Shown here: piece after piece, positions 1 through 10,565 of the stretch
Layout of the letters: each line of letters starts with the position of its first letter
Position numbering within the stretch: position 1 is the first letter of the stretch
Assembly (NCBI RefSeq): GCF_000478605.2
Contig: NZ_ASHX02000001.1
Coordinates: forward strand, 4,045,001-4,109,000
Length of the DNA stretch: 64,000 nt
Direction of reading: 5' to 3'
Source of the DNA: Streptomyces thermolilacinus SPC6
GTDB taxonomy: Bacteria; Actinomycetota; Actinomycetes; Streptomycetales; Streptomycetaceae
Program-made: the position numbers and the translations under genes
Notes under the pieces: generated by a model
Told to the model about the DNA's origin: nothing
Databases searched by the model: none
Seen by the model: only the letters and a program-made list of their open reading frames with translations

Positions 1-2785
<2,785 letters not shown>

Positions 2786-2860
2786 TCAGTTGCTCGCGTC
2801 CACTGTGTTAGTTCTGAAGTAACGAACTCCCGTTTGGCTGGTTGAGTTCATCTTCATAGT

Positions 2861-2979
2861 GTTTCGGTGGTCATAGCGTTAGGGAAACGCCCGGTTACAT
2901 TCCGAACCCGGAAGCTAAGCCTTTCAGCGCCGATGGTACTGCAGGGGGGACCCTGTGGGAGAGTAGGACGCCGCCGAAC
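2861..2979 (+). rRNA. 5S ribosomal RNA
   Basis: A 5S rRNA of about 119 nt begins with GTTTCGGTGGTCATAGCG and ends with GGACGCCGCCGAAC. The two ends pair as the 5S helix I, and the internal CCGAACCCGGAAGCTAAG block is the conserved loop region. It follows the 23S gene after a 75-nt spacer with no tRNA, the usual Streptomyces 16S-23S-5S order. Confidence 0.97.
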
Positions 2980-2992
2980 AAATTGTGACGGG

Positions 2993-3022
2993 AAGCCCCG
3001 CATCTGATGATGCGGGGCTTTT
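2993..3022 (+). terminator. rRNA operon terminator
   Basis: A near-perfect hairpin follows the 5S gene: AAGCCCCGCATC pairs with GATGCGGGGCTT around a 4-nt loop and is followed by a short T run. It ends the rRNA transcript and may also serve the convergent minus-strand gene ending at 3096. Confidence 0.9.
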
Positions 3023-3095
3023 CGCATTTCCAGGCATATGTGCGGGAAGGGAGCCTCTCCTTTCGGAGGGCTCCCGACCGGCGAGGGCATAGTCG

Positions 3096-4406
3096 TCAGA
3101 GACGGCCTGCGGCCTTCAGCGCCAAGTACGCGTCGGCGAGCGCCGGTGCGAGGTCCTCGGGCCTGGCGTCCACCACGGTGACGCCATGACGTTGCAGCTG
3201 CTCCGCCGTATTGCGGCGCTGGGCCTGGGACTGCGCGCCGGCAGCCGCCTCGTACACCGCTTCGGCCGTCCCGCGGGACTTCGTCATCTCGTCCACATGC
3301 GGGTCCGAGACAGAAGCCACCACGACCGTGTGCCGCTGCGTGAGCTGCGACAGCACCGGGAGGAGGCCCTCCTCGATCGCGACCGCGTCCAGGCTCGTCA
3401 GCAGTACGACCAGCGAACGTCGAGGAGCACCGGCCAGCGCCGCCGCACTCAGGCCACGCGCGTCCGTCTCGACCAGCTCCGGCTCCAGTGTCGCCATGGC
3501 GTCCACCATCGCCGGCATGGCATCGCCTGCCGCACGGCCCTGCACGCGGACGCGGACTTGGCGGTCGTACGCCAGCAGGTCCACCCTGTCGCCGGCCCGT
3601 GAAGCCAGCGCCGTAAGCAGCAGAGCGGCATCCATCGCCGCGTCCAGCCGGGGAACGTCCCCGACGCGGCCCGCCGACGTACGGCCCGTGTCCAGGACGA
3701 CCAGGATGTGCCGGTCCCGTTCCGGCCGCCATGTGCGGACCGCGACGCTCGTCTGACGCGCCGTGGCCCGCCAGTCGATGGACCGGGTGTCGTCGCCCGG
3801 CACGTACTCCCGGAGACTGTCGAACTCGGTACCCTCACCGCGTGTCAGCACACTCGTCCGGCCGTCCAGCTCCCGCAGCCGGGCCAGCTTCGACGGCAGA
3901 TGCTTGCGGCTGGTGAACGGAGGCAGGACACGGACCTTCCACGGCACGCGGTGGCCGCCCTGGCGGGCGGCCAGACCCAGCGGGCCGTACGAGCGGACGG
4001 TGATCCGATCGGCCAGCCGGTCCCCGCGGCGCGTGGGCCGCAGCACCGTCGTCAGCCTTCGACGTTCACCCGCAGGGACCTTCACCCGGTGCCGGGAAGC
4101 CTTCTGATCGGCGCCCGTGGGCCAGGAGCTCGGCGGCCACGCGTCACGGATATCCGCCCGCAGGCGGCGCCCCGAAGGGTTCTCCACGAGCAGATGCACC
4201 TGCGCATGGTCACCTAGTCGAACAGACGTGTCACCACTTCGGGTGAACCGCAGCGTTCGCACTGGCGCCGCCAGGGCGTAGTCGCACAGAATTGCGAGGG
4301 ACAGGGGGGCGTTGACCGCCAGCATCCCCGTCCAGCTGGGAGCCAGGAGCCCGACCGGCAGCGATCCGATCGCCGCCAGAAGCGCGGTACGTCCGGTGAG
4401 GGCCAT
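3096..4406 (-). CDS. DUF58 domain-containing protein
   Basis: A 436-residue protein of the DUF58 family. It has two short hydrophobic segments at the N-terminus (about residues 7-45) and then a soluble part. The family signature GTEFDSLREYVPGDDTRSID, followed by WRATAR, is clear near the middle and leads into a von Willebrand-A-like fold (ILVVLDTG reads like a MIDAS strand). DUF58 proteins are typically encoded beside MoxR AAA+ ATPases and are thought to act with them as chaperone/metal-insertion pairs, often linked to the envelope; the client here is unknown. The ATG at 4406 lies 3 nt after the MoxR stop, so the genes are co-transcribed on the minus strand. Length and start fit the family. 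Confidence 0.9.
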   Translation of the reverse strand: MALTGRTALLAAIGSLPVGLLAPSWTGMLAVNAPLSLAILCDYALAAPVRTLRFTRSGDTSVRLGDHAQVHLLVENPSGRRLRADIRDAWPPSSWPTGADQKASRHRVKVPAGERRRLTTVLRPTRRGDRLADRITVRSYGPLGLAARQGGHRVPWKVRVLPPFTSRKHLPSKLARLRELDGRTSVLTRGEGTEFDSLREYVPGDDTRSIDWRATARQTSVAVRTWRPERDRHILVVLDTGRTSAGRVGDVPRLDAAMDAALLLTALASRAGDRVDLLAYDRQVRVRVQGRAAGDAMPAMVDAMATLEPELVETDARGLSAAALAGAPRRSLVVLLTSLDAVAIEEGLLPVLSQLTQRHTVVVASVSDPHVDEMTKSRGTAEAVYEAAAGAQSQAQRRNTAEQLQRHGVTVVDARPEDLAPALADAYLALKAAGRL

Positions 4407-4409
4407 GGG

Positions 4410-5402
4410 TCACTGCCTCAGCGACGGCGCGGGGACATGGGCGAGGATCGAGTTGATGACGGAGTCGGGCGTCACGCCTTCCATCTCCGCCTCGGGGCGC
4501 AGTTGGACGCGGTGGCGCAGTGTGGGCAGGGCGAGGGCCTTCACATCGTCCGGGATGACGTAGTCCCGGCCGGTGAGCCAGGCCCAGGCGCGGGCGGTGG
4601 AGAGCAGAGCGGTGGCGCCTCGGGGGGAGACGCCGAGAGCGAGCGAGGGGGATTCACGCGTGGCACGGCAGATATCGACGACATAGCCGGCGATCTCGGG
4701 GGACACCGAGGTGCGGGCGACCGCGCGGCGGGCGGCTTCCAGATCCGCGGCGTCGGCGACGGGGCGCACGCCCGCGGCCTTCAGGTCGCGCGGGTTGAAG
4801 CCCTCCGCGTGACGGGTCACCACGTTGATCTCGTCCTCGCGGGACGGCAGAGGCACCGTCAGCTTCAGGAGGAAGCGGTCCAGTTGGGCCTCGGGGAGAG
4901 GGTAGGTGCCCTCGTACTCGACGGGGTTCTGCGTGGCCGCCACGAGGAACGGCTCGGGCAGCGGGCGCGGTGTGCCGTCCACCGTGACCTGCCGCTCCTC
5001 CATCGCCTCCAGAAGCGACGACTGCGTCTTCGGCGGGGTCCGGTTGATCTCGTCGGCGAGGAGCAGGTTCGTGAACACGGGGCCCGGCTGGAAGGAGAAC
5101 TCGGCGGACCGTGTGTCGTAGACCAGTGAACCCGTCACGTCACTCGGCATCAGGTCCGGGGTGAACTGGACACGCTTGGTGTCGAGTTCCAACGACGCGG
5201 CGAGTGCGCGTACGAGCAGTGTCTTGGCGACACCGGGCACGCCCTCGAGCAGGACGTGGCCCCGGCAGAGCAGGGCGACGACGAGCCCGGTGACAGCGGG
5301 GTCCTGCCCGACCACGGCCTTGGCGATCTCGGTGCGCAGGGCTTCCAGGGAGGCGCGGGCGCGGTCCGAGTTCTCAGCGGTCTCGGGGGTCGGGGCACTC
5401 AT
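4410..5402 (-). CDS. MoxR family AAA+ ATPase
   Basis: A 330-residue MoxR-type AAA+ ATPase. Walker A is GVPGVAKT (about residues 55-62), Walker B is LLADEINRTPPKTQSSLLEA, the sensor-1 strand is FLVAATQNP, and the C-terminal lid domain carries the conserved SPRGATALL segment. The family couples ATP hydrolysis to remodelling or metal loading of partner proteins, commonly the DUF58/VWA protein encoded next door. Its start overlaps the stop of the DUF4350 gene by 4 nt, and its stop lies 3 nt before the DUF58 start, so the genes form one tight operon. The substrate of the complex cannot be told from sequence. Confidence 0.95.
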   Translation of the reverse strand: MSAPTPETAENSDRARASLEALRTEIAKAVVGQDPAVTGLVVALLCRGHVLLEGVPGVAKTLLVRALAASLELDTKRVQFTPDLMPSDVTGSLVYDTRSAEFSFQPGPVFTNLLLADEINRTPPKTQSSLLEAMEERQVTVDGTPRPLPEPFLVAATQNPVEYEGTYPLPEAQLDRFLLKLTVPLPSREDEINVVTRHAEGFNPRDLKAAGVRPVADAADLEAARRAVARTSVSPEIAGYVVDICRATRESPSLALGVSPRGATALLSTARAWAWLTGRDYVIPDDVKALALPTLRHRVQLRPEAEMEGVTPDSVINSILAHVPAPSLRQ

Positions 5403-6607
5403 GAGGTGCGTACCTCTCTTTCGAGGGCGTCGAGTTGGTCTGCGAGAAGAACAAGCGCGGCGTCACTGGAAGGAGCCGGGCCGAACAACAGGTCCCGCAG
5501 GCCGCCGGGATCGCCGGTGAGGCGGGCGGACACGGCGGGGAGCAGGGCGTCGGGGGAGTGGGCTTCCCTCGTCGGGACGCCCACGAGAGGAGCGAGGCGG
5601 GTGCGGGTCGCCGAGCGGAGCACGGTGGCGGCACGGTCGCGGGCGTTCGCGCGGAAGTAGAGGCGGGCGCGGCCCTCGGTCGTCTCCGACGCGCGGATCG
5701 CTACCGGGAGGCGTTCCGTGACGAGCGGGCCCAGGCGGCGGGCACGCCAGATCGCTGCCAGGACCGCGGCGACGGCGAGCTGGAGGGTGCCCCACAGCCA
5801 GCCCGAGGGGATCAGGCCGAGGAAGTCCTCTTCCTCTTCCGCCCGGTCCCTGCGGTCGGAGTCCTGGTCGTCGGCGGCGGAAGGATCACTGAGCGAAGGG
5901 AGGTACCAGACGAGATGGTCACGGGAACCGAGGAGTTGCAGGGCGAGCGACGCGTTGCCCTCGTCCGCGAGGTGCTCGTTGAAGAGCAGGTCGGCGGCGC
6001 CGAGGAGGACCGTGTCGCCGCCGGCCGAGTTCTCCAGGCGGACCAGCGTGGGCAGGCCGTCACGGAAGTAGCAGGACTCGGCGGAGGACGAGCCGGTCGT
6101 GACGTACCGTTCACCGCCCAGACTGACGGCGCCCGCGCGGCGGGCCTCGGGGAGGGAACAGCCCGGTTGCAGGGTCTTGACCGTGTCGGGCAGGTCCGTC
6201 GTCACGTCCGGGGCCAGCGCGTCGAGGGACACCGCGTCGGCGGCGACGAGGAGGGTCCGGCCGCCGGACGTGTCGATCGTGGCGCGCAGCGCGGTCTGCT
6301 GGTTGTCGCTGAGCAGATTGGGTGCCGTGACCAGGACGGTGGTGTCCGGGCCGGCCGCGTCGGTGACCTCGTCGAGAGTCGTGGCGACGCGGACCGACAC
6401 GCCGCGTTCCTTCAGCAGCTCGGCGACGGCGCGGCTGCCGTTGGGGCCGGTGGAGCGGAGGTCGAGGCGGCCGTGACGGTCCTCAGTGTGCAGCAGGGCG
6501 AGACCGACGGCCGCGACGAGCAGCAGGGCCAGGGCGAACAGGACGCCGCGAACGCGGGACCAGACCTGTGCGGGCCGCCGGGAGAGGGACGTGCCGGGCG
6601 AGGTCAC
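5399..6607 (-). CDS. DUF4350 domain-containing membrane protein
   Basis: About 402 residues from a GTG start at 6607 that overlaps the upstream stop codon (GTGA). One hydrophobic segment near residues 20-40 (VLFALALLLVAAVGLALL) is followed by an extracytoplasmic domain (the LDLRSTGPNGSRAVAELL region is typical of DUF4350). A second hydrophobic segment (LWGTLQLAVAAVLAAIW) comes before a cytoplasmic tail. Members sit in MoxR/DUF58 operons of actinobacteria; their biochemical role is not established. The reading frame extends further upstream without a stop, but that part overlaps the DUF4129 gene and lacks protein-like composition, so the short start was chosen. Confidence 0.85.
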   Translation of the reverse strand: MTSPGTSLSRRPAQVWSRVRGVLFALALLLVAAVGLALLHTEDRHGRLDLRSTGPNGSRAVAELLKERGVSVRVATTLDEVTDAAGPDTTVLVTAPNLLSDNQQTALRATIDTSGGRTLLVAADAVSLDALAPDVTTDLPDTVKTLQPGCSLPEARRAGAVSLGGERYVTTGSSSAESCYFRDGLPTLVRLENSAGGDTVLLGAADLLFNEHLADEGNASLALQLLGSRDHLVWYLPSLSDPSAADDQDSDRRDRAEEEEDFLGLIPSGWLWGTLQLAVAAVLAAIWRARRLGPLVTERLPVAIRASETTEGRARLYFRANARDRAATVLRSATRTRLAPLVGVPTREAHSPDALLPAVSARLTGDPGGLRDLLFGPAPSSDAALVLLADQLDALEREVRTS

Positions 6608-7296
6608 TGGGCGGCTCCCTGGGTGCTGCCGCTCCACTGGGGCTTGGCCCGCTGCACCGCGGCGTCCAGATCCTTCAGAAGCTGGTACGCGCGCTGGTCG
6701 GCGGTGCGGCCGCCGTATGTGACGTCGTCGAACTCGCGGGCGGCGGCGCGCAGCTCGTCGGCGTGGGCGGGCAGCGTCCGGCCCGCCTCCGCGGCCGCCT
6801 CGTCCGCTGTGCGGCCGGGCCGGGGATCGAGGAGGGTCCGTTCCTCCAGGGAGCGGACCACGGCGCGCATGCGCTCCTGGACGGCCTGGTTCCAGCGGCC
6901 CGCGGCGGCGTGCCGGTCGGCGGCCGCACGGTGGTCGGCGGCCGTGCGGGGGCCCGCGTCGAACAGCGAGTCGCCGGACACGGGGACGCTGTGCGGTGTG
7001 CCGAGCCGCCACCACAAGGCGGCGACGAGGCCCACCACGATGACGGTGATCACCACGATGCCCAGCCAGCCGCCGGGGGTGGCGCCGGACGCCGCGTCGA
7101 ACAGGTCGCCGAGCCAGTCGAAGAAGGCGTCCATGGCGCGGAGCAGGAAGTTCTGGTCGTCGTCGCCGTACATCGGCTTGGACAGTTCCCGCTCCGCCGC
7201 CTCACGGGCCGGTACGCGCGGCACGTCGAGCGGTGGTCCGTCGCTGTCCGTGGCGCCCGGCTTCAGAACCGCCGCCACTCCCCCCGTGCCCGGCAC
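6604..7296 (-). CDS. DUF4129 domain-containing membrane protein
   Basis: About 230 residues. A central transmembrane helix (WLGIVVITVIVVGLVAALWW) is followed by a C-terminal cytoplasmic DUF4129-like region, in which the tail REFDDVTYGGRTADQRAYQL is characteristic. The GTG at 7296 is chosen because TAGGAG stands just upstream and it begins 4 nt after the preceding stop. The gene sits between the multi-pass membrane protein and the DUF4350/MoxR/DUF58 genes, so it is probably a membrane subunit of the same MoxR-linked system. Function is unknown beyond this context. Confidence 0.82.
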   Translation of the reverse strand: MPGTGGVAAVLKPGATDSDGPPLDVPRVPAREAAERELSKPMYGDDDQNFLLRAMDAFFDWLGDLFDAASGATPGGWLGIVVITVIVVGLVAALWWRLGTPHSVPVSGDSLFDAGPRTAADHRAAADRHAAAGRWNQAVQERMRAVVRSLEERTLLDPRPGRTADEAAAEAGRTLPAHADELRAAAREFDDVTYGGRTADQRAYQLLKDLDAAVQRAKPQWSGSTQGAAQ

Positions 7297-7300
7297 CGCA

Positions 7301-8524
7301 TCAGCTCCTAGGAGTCGTGTCGCCCGGCGACGTGGAGCCGTAGCCGGGGACGCCCGCCGCGCGGGCGAGTTCGAGGTCGAGGGCCTCACGGCGGATGCGC
7401 TGGTCCACGTAGAGGAGGACCGTCACACCGGCCGAGATCGGGTACATGATCGCCGATGCGAGGATCGCTCCGATACCCGTGATGATCAGGAACGTCCAGC
7501 TGGCCTGCGGGGCGGCGGTGCCGGAGAGCACGCCGCTCATCCCGTCACCGTCCACGAGCAGGGCGATCACGGAGAAGGGGATCACCACGATGAGGGTGAT
7601 CAGCGTGGTCAGCAGCGCCGTCAGGGTCAGGATGCCGAAGATCCGCCACCACGAGCCCCGCACCAGCTTCGCGGAGCGCCGCAGCGACGCGATCACGCCC
7701 TGGCCCTCCAGCATGACCACCGAGTACGACAGGCTGAACCGCACCGTCAGCCAGATCACCAGGAGGAGCGCGGCCAGACCGCCGAAGAGCACCAGCACCG
7801 CACCCGCCACGGAGCCGATCAGCAGGCCCGGAAGGACACCGGCCAACGTGATGGCGCTGACGATCAGCGTGAGGGAAAACATCAGGCCCAGCAGCGGAAC
7901 GAGACGAGGCCGGGCATCCCGCCACACGTCGCCGAACGTCACCGGCCGGCCCAGCACCGAGCGGGTCACCACGAACGTCAGCAGGGCCGTCGTCACGAAC
8001 ACGGCGATCAGCCCCAGCAGGGTCGAAGGCGCCAAGCCGATCATGCTGACTCGCAGCGCCTCGCCGGTCTGCTCCAGGAGCTCCGACGGGCTCGCGTCCG
8101 GGTCGGGGGCGGGCGCCTGCGGCAGCACGTACCGCTGCATCAGGATCTGCAGCAGCTGCACCACCGCCGACACGGCGAGAGTGATCCCCAGAACCGTCCG
8201 CCAGTGCGCGCGCAATGTCGAGACGGCGCCGTCCAGGATCTCGCCCACACCCAGCGGCCGCAGCGGGATCACGCCCGGCTTCGGCGCCGGCGGCTGGGCC
8301 CAGCCGCCGTACGGGCCGCGACCGCCCCAGCCCGGGGCGGGCGCGGGCGGCACCTGGCCGCCCGGCTGCGCGGCGGGCGGCGACCACTGGCCGGGCGGCG
8401 GCTGGTTCTCCGACCACTTGGGAGCGGGACCGCCCTGGTCACCGGCCGGGCTGGGCGAACCGGTGCCCTGGTCGTCGGACGGGGAAGGAGATCCGGGCGA
8501 AGCCCAGCCCGGAGAGTCGTTCAC
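7301..8524 (-). CDS. Pro-rich multi-pass membrane protein (GPDPase membrane-domain-like)
   Basis: About 407 residues. The first ~115 are a Pro/Gly/Ser-rich cytoplasmic region (PGGQVPPAPAPGWGGRGPYG). Then PLGVGEILDGAVSTLRAHWR leads into about six hydrophobic helices, an arrangement seen in the membrane domain found with some glycerophosphodiester phosphodiesterases; no catalytic phosphodiesterase domain is present. The GTG start at 8524 has GAGGTGG about 7 nt upstream; the longer frame reaching 8767 lacks a ribosome binding site and reads as non-coding. It is the first gene of the MoxR-containing operon and is divergent from mtnA across 194 bp, which must hold both promoters. Confidence 0.8.
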   Translation of the reverse strand: MNDSPGWASPGSPSPSDDQGTGSPSPAGDQGGPAPKWSENQPPPGQWSPPAAQPGGQVPPAPAPGWGGRGPYGGWAQPPAPKPGVIPLRPLGVGEILDGAVSTLRAHWRTVLGITLAVSAVVQLLQILMQRYVLPQAPAPDPDASPSELLEQTGEALRVSMIGLAPSTLLGLIAVFVTTALLTFVVTRSVLGRPVTFGDVWRDARPRLVPLLGLMFSLTLIVSAITLAGVLPGLLIGSVAGAVLVLFGGLAALLLVIWLTVRFSLSYSVVMLEGQGVIASLRRSAKLVRGSWWRIFGILTLTALLTTLITLIVVIPFSVIALLVDGDGMSGVLSGTAAPQASWTFLIITGIGAILASAIMYPISAGVTVLLYVDQRIRREALDLELARAAGVPGYGSTSPGDTTPRS

Positions 8525-8718
8525 GGTCGTCCACCTCGTGGCTTGGTCGCGGGGCCCGCTCGTCGAGCCGGCTCGGGCACAACACCCCGCCACCCCGCAG
8601 AGCGGCAGGTCGGCAGCCATCGTGCCACGGGCCACCCCGCCACAGGCCAGGGCCCTGACGAGTCCCGCTCCCGCCGCGACACCTTCAATGTCTCCGGCGC
8701 AGCGGGCAGACTGGGCGA

Positions 8719-9870
8719 ATGGCTGATCAGTACGCAGGAACTGACCCCGGCGGACAGCCGCCCGCACCTCCCGTCCTCCGCTGGGAGGAACCCCCGGAAG
8801 GGCCCGTCGTGGTGCTCCTCGACCAGACCCGGCTCCCCGCCGAGGAAGTCGGACTGGTCTGCACCGACGTGCCCGCCCTCGTCCGGGCCATCCAGACCCT
8901 GGCCGTGCGCGGCGCGCCCCTCCTCGGCATCGCCGGCGCGTACGGTGTGGCGCTCGCCGCCGCCCGGGGCTACGACGTCGACGATGCCGCCGCGCAGCTC
9001 GCCGGTGCCAGGCCCACCGCCGTCAACCTCGGATACGGCGTACGCCGTGCCCTCGCCGCCCACCGGGCCGCCGCCGAGCAGGGCGCCGCCCCCGCACAGG
9101 CGGCCGAGGCGGCCCTGAGCGAGGCGCGGCGGCTCCACCGGGAGGACGCCGAGGCCAGCACCGCCATGGCCGCCCGGGGGCTGGGCCTCCTCGACGAGCT
9201 TCTGCCCGGCGGCAGCCACCGCGTCCTCACCCACTGCAACACGGGGGCGCTCGTGTCCGGAGGGGCGGGGACCGCGTTCGCCGTCGCCCTCGCCGCCCAC
9301 CGGGCCGGGCGGCTGCGGCGGCTGTGGGTCGACGAGACCCGGCCCCTCCTCCAGGGCGCCCGCCTCACCGCGTACGAAGCCGCCCGCAACGGCCTCGCCT
9401 ACACGCTGCTCACCGACAACGCCGCCGGGTCCCTGTTCGCGGCCGGTGAGGTGGACGCCGTCCTCGTCGGCGCCGACCGGATCGCGGCGGACGGGTCCGT
9501 CGCCAACAAGGTGGGGACGTACCCCCTCGCCGTCCTCGCCAAGTACCACCACGTACCGTTCGTCGTCGTCGCACCCGTGACCACGATCGACCCCGGCACA
9601 CCCGACGGGGCGTCCATCGAAATCGAACAGCGACCCGGGAGTGAAGTGACGCAGCTCACAGCCCAGGGGTTCGCCGGGGTGGCCGGGACCGCGCCCGGCG
9701 CCGCGACAGCCGTCGCGCCCTTGGGAACGCAGGCCTACAACCCGGCGTTTGACATCACGCCGCCCGAATTGGTGACCGCGATCGTTACCGAAGCAGGAGT
9801 GCTGTCACCGGTGACCGCAGGAGGAATCGAAGAGCTGTGTGCCAGGTCACGCCAGGTAACGATTAGCTAA
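8719..9870 (+). CDS. mtnA: methylthioribose-1-phosphate isomerase
   Basis: A 383-residue MtnA, which isomerises 5-methylthioribose-1-phosphate to the ribulose form in the methionine salvage pathway. Recognisable blocks are RGAPLLGIAGAYGV, the cysteine motif LTHCNTGAL, VDETRPLLQGARLTAYE, and VGADRIAADGSVANKVGTY, which carries the catalytic aspartate and the NK pair. Length is normal for the family. The ATG at 8719 is preceded 7 nt upstream by CAGACT, which resembles a -10 element, and there is no Shine-Dalgarno, so the message may be leaderless. It ends only 4 nt before mtrA; the mtnA-mtrA adjacency is conserved in Streptomyces as I recall it. Confidence 0.95.
   Translation: MADQYAGTDPGGQPPAPPVLRWEEPPEGPVVVLLDQTRLPAEEVGLVCTDVPALVRAIQTLAVRGAPLLGIAGAYGVALAAARGYDVDDAAAQLAGARPTAVNLGYGVRRALAAHRAAAEQGAAPAQAAEAALSEARRLHREDAEASTAMAARGLGLLDELLPGGSHRVLTHCNTGALVSGGAGTAFAVALAAHRAGRLRRLWVDETRPLLQGARLTAYEAARNGLAYTLLTDNAAGSLFAAGEVDAVLVGADRIAADGSVANKVGTYPLAVLAKYHHVPFVVVAPVTTIDPGTPDGASIEIEQRPGSEVTQLTAQGFAGVAGTAPGAATAVAPLGTQAYNPAFDITPPELVTAIVTEAGVLSPVTAGGIEELCARSRQVTIS
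9772..9861 (+). promoter_or_regulatory. cluster of GTnAC repeats upstream of mtrA (possible MtrA sites)
   Basis: Inside the 3' end of mtnA lies a cluster of GTnAC-type half-sites. GTGACCG (9772) and GTTACCG (9784) are spaced 12 bp apart; GTCACC and GTGACC lie near 9804-9816; and the tandem pair CCAGGTCACG then CCAGGTAACG occupies 9842-9861, a 10-bp direct repeat ending 13 bp before the mtrA start. MtrA binds direct repeats of GTCAC/GTAAC type in actinobacteria, so autoregulation is plausible. The sequence is observed; binding is inferred. Confidence 0.4.
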
Positions 9871-9874
9871 TGGG

Positions 9875-10564
9875 ATGATGTCGATTATGAAGGGACGCGT
9901 CCTTGTCGTCGACGACGACACCGCACTGGCCGAGATGCTCGGGATCGTGCTGCGTGGTGAAGGGTTCGAGCCGTCGTTCGTAGCGGACGGCGACAAGGCA
10001 CTCGCCGCATTCCGGGAGACCAAGCCCGACCTGGTCCTCCTCGACCTCATGCTGCCCGGACGGGACGGCATCGAGGTGTGCAGGCTGATCCGCGCCGAGT
10101 CCGGCGTGCCGATCGTCATGCTCACCGCCAAGAGCGACACGGTGGACGTCGTCGTCGGCCTCGAGTCCGGCGCCGACGACTACATCGTCAAGCCGTTCAA
10201 GCCGAAGGAGCTCGTCGCCCGTATCCGCGCCCGCCTCCGCCGGTCCGAGGAGCCCGCCCCCGAGCAGCTCACCATCGGTGACCTCGTCATCGACGTCGCC
10301 GGGCACTCCGTGAAGCGCGACGGGCAGTCCATCGCGCTCACCCCACTCGAATTCGACCTGCTCGTCGCGCTCGCCCGCAAGCCGTGGCAGGTCTTCACCC
10401 GTGAAGTCCTCCTCGAACAGGTATGGGGCTACCGCCACGCCGCCGACACGCGACTGGTGAACGTGCACGTCCAGCGACTCCGCTCGAAGGTCGAGAAGGA
10501 CCCCGAGCGGCCCGAGATCGTCGTCACCGTCCGCGGTGTCGGCTACAAGGCGGGACCGAACTGA
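9875..10564 (+). CDS. mtrA: DNA-binding response regulator MtrA
   Basis: A 229-residue OmpR/PhoB-family regulator. The receiver domain (about 8-120) has the acidic pocket DDD at 13-15, phospho-acceptor Asp57 in VLLDLMLPG, and KPF near 108. The winged-helix DNA-binding domain (about 135-225) includes LTPLEFDLLVALARKP and VTVRGVGYKAG. With the sensor MtrB and lipoprotein LpqB it forms the conserved actinobacterial envelope/cell-cycle system, which in Streptomyces also affects development and antibiotic production. Three in-frame ATGs occur at 9875, 9878 and 9887; the first gives the usual family length. mtrB begins 1 nt after the stop. Confidence 0.96.
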   Translation: MMSIMKGRVLVVDDDTALAEMLGIVLRGEGFEPSFVADGDKALAAFRETKPDLVLLDLMLPGRDGIEVCRLIRAESGVPIVMLTAKSDTVDVVVGLESGADDYIVKPFKPKELVARIRARLRRSEEPAPEQLTIGDLVIDVAGHSVKRDGQSIALTPLEFDLLVALARKPWQVFTREVLLEQVWGYRHAADTRLVNVHVQRLRSKVEKDPERPEIVVTVRGVGYKAGPN

Positions 10565-10565
10565 C

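Noticed and set aside
2786..2860. tRNA gene in the 23S-5S spacer
   Set aside because: The 75-nt spacer shows no T-arm GTTCGA motif or acceptor-stem pairing; no other tRNA was seen in the window apart from the tRNA-like part of ssrA.
5435..9118. Open frame of 1227 codons on the plus strand across the MoxR operon and mtnA
   Set aside because: It covers several well-supported genes on the other strand and reads as low-complexity Arg/Gly/Ala; it is a high-GC artefact.
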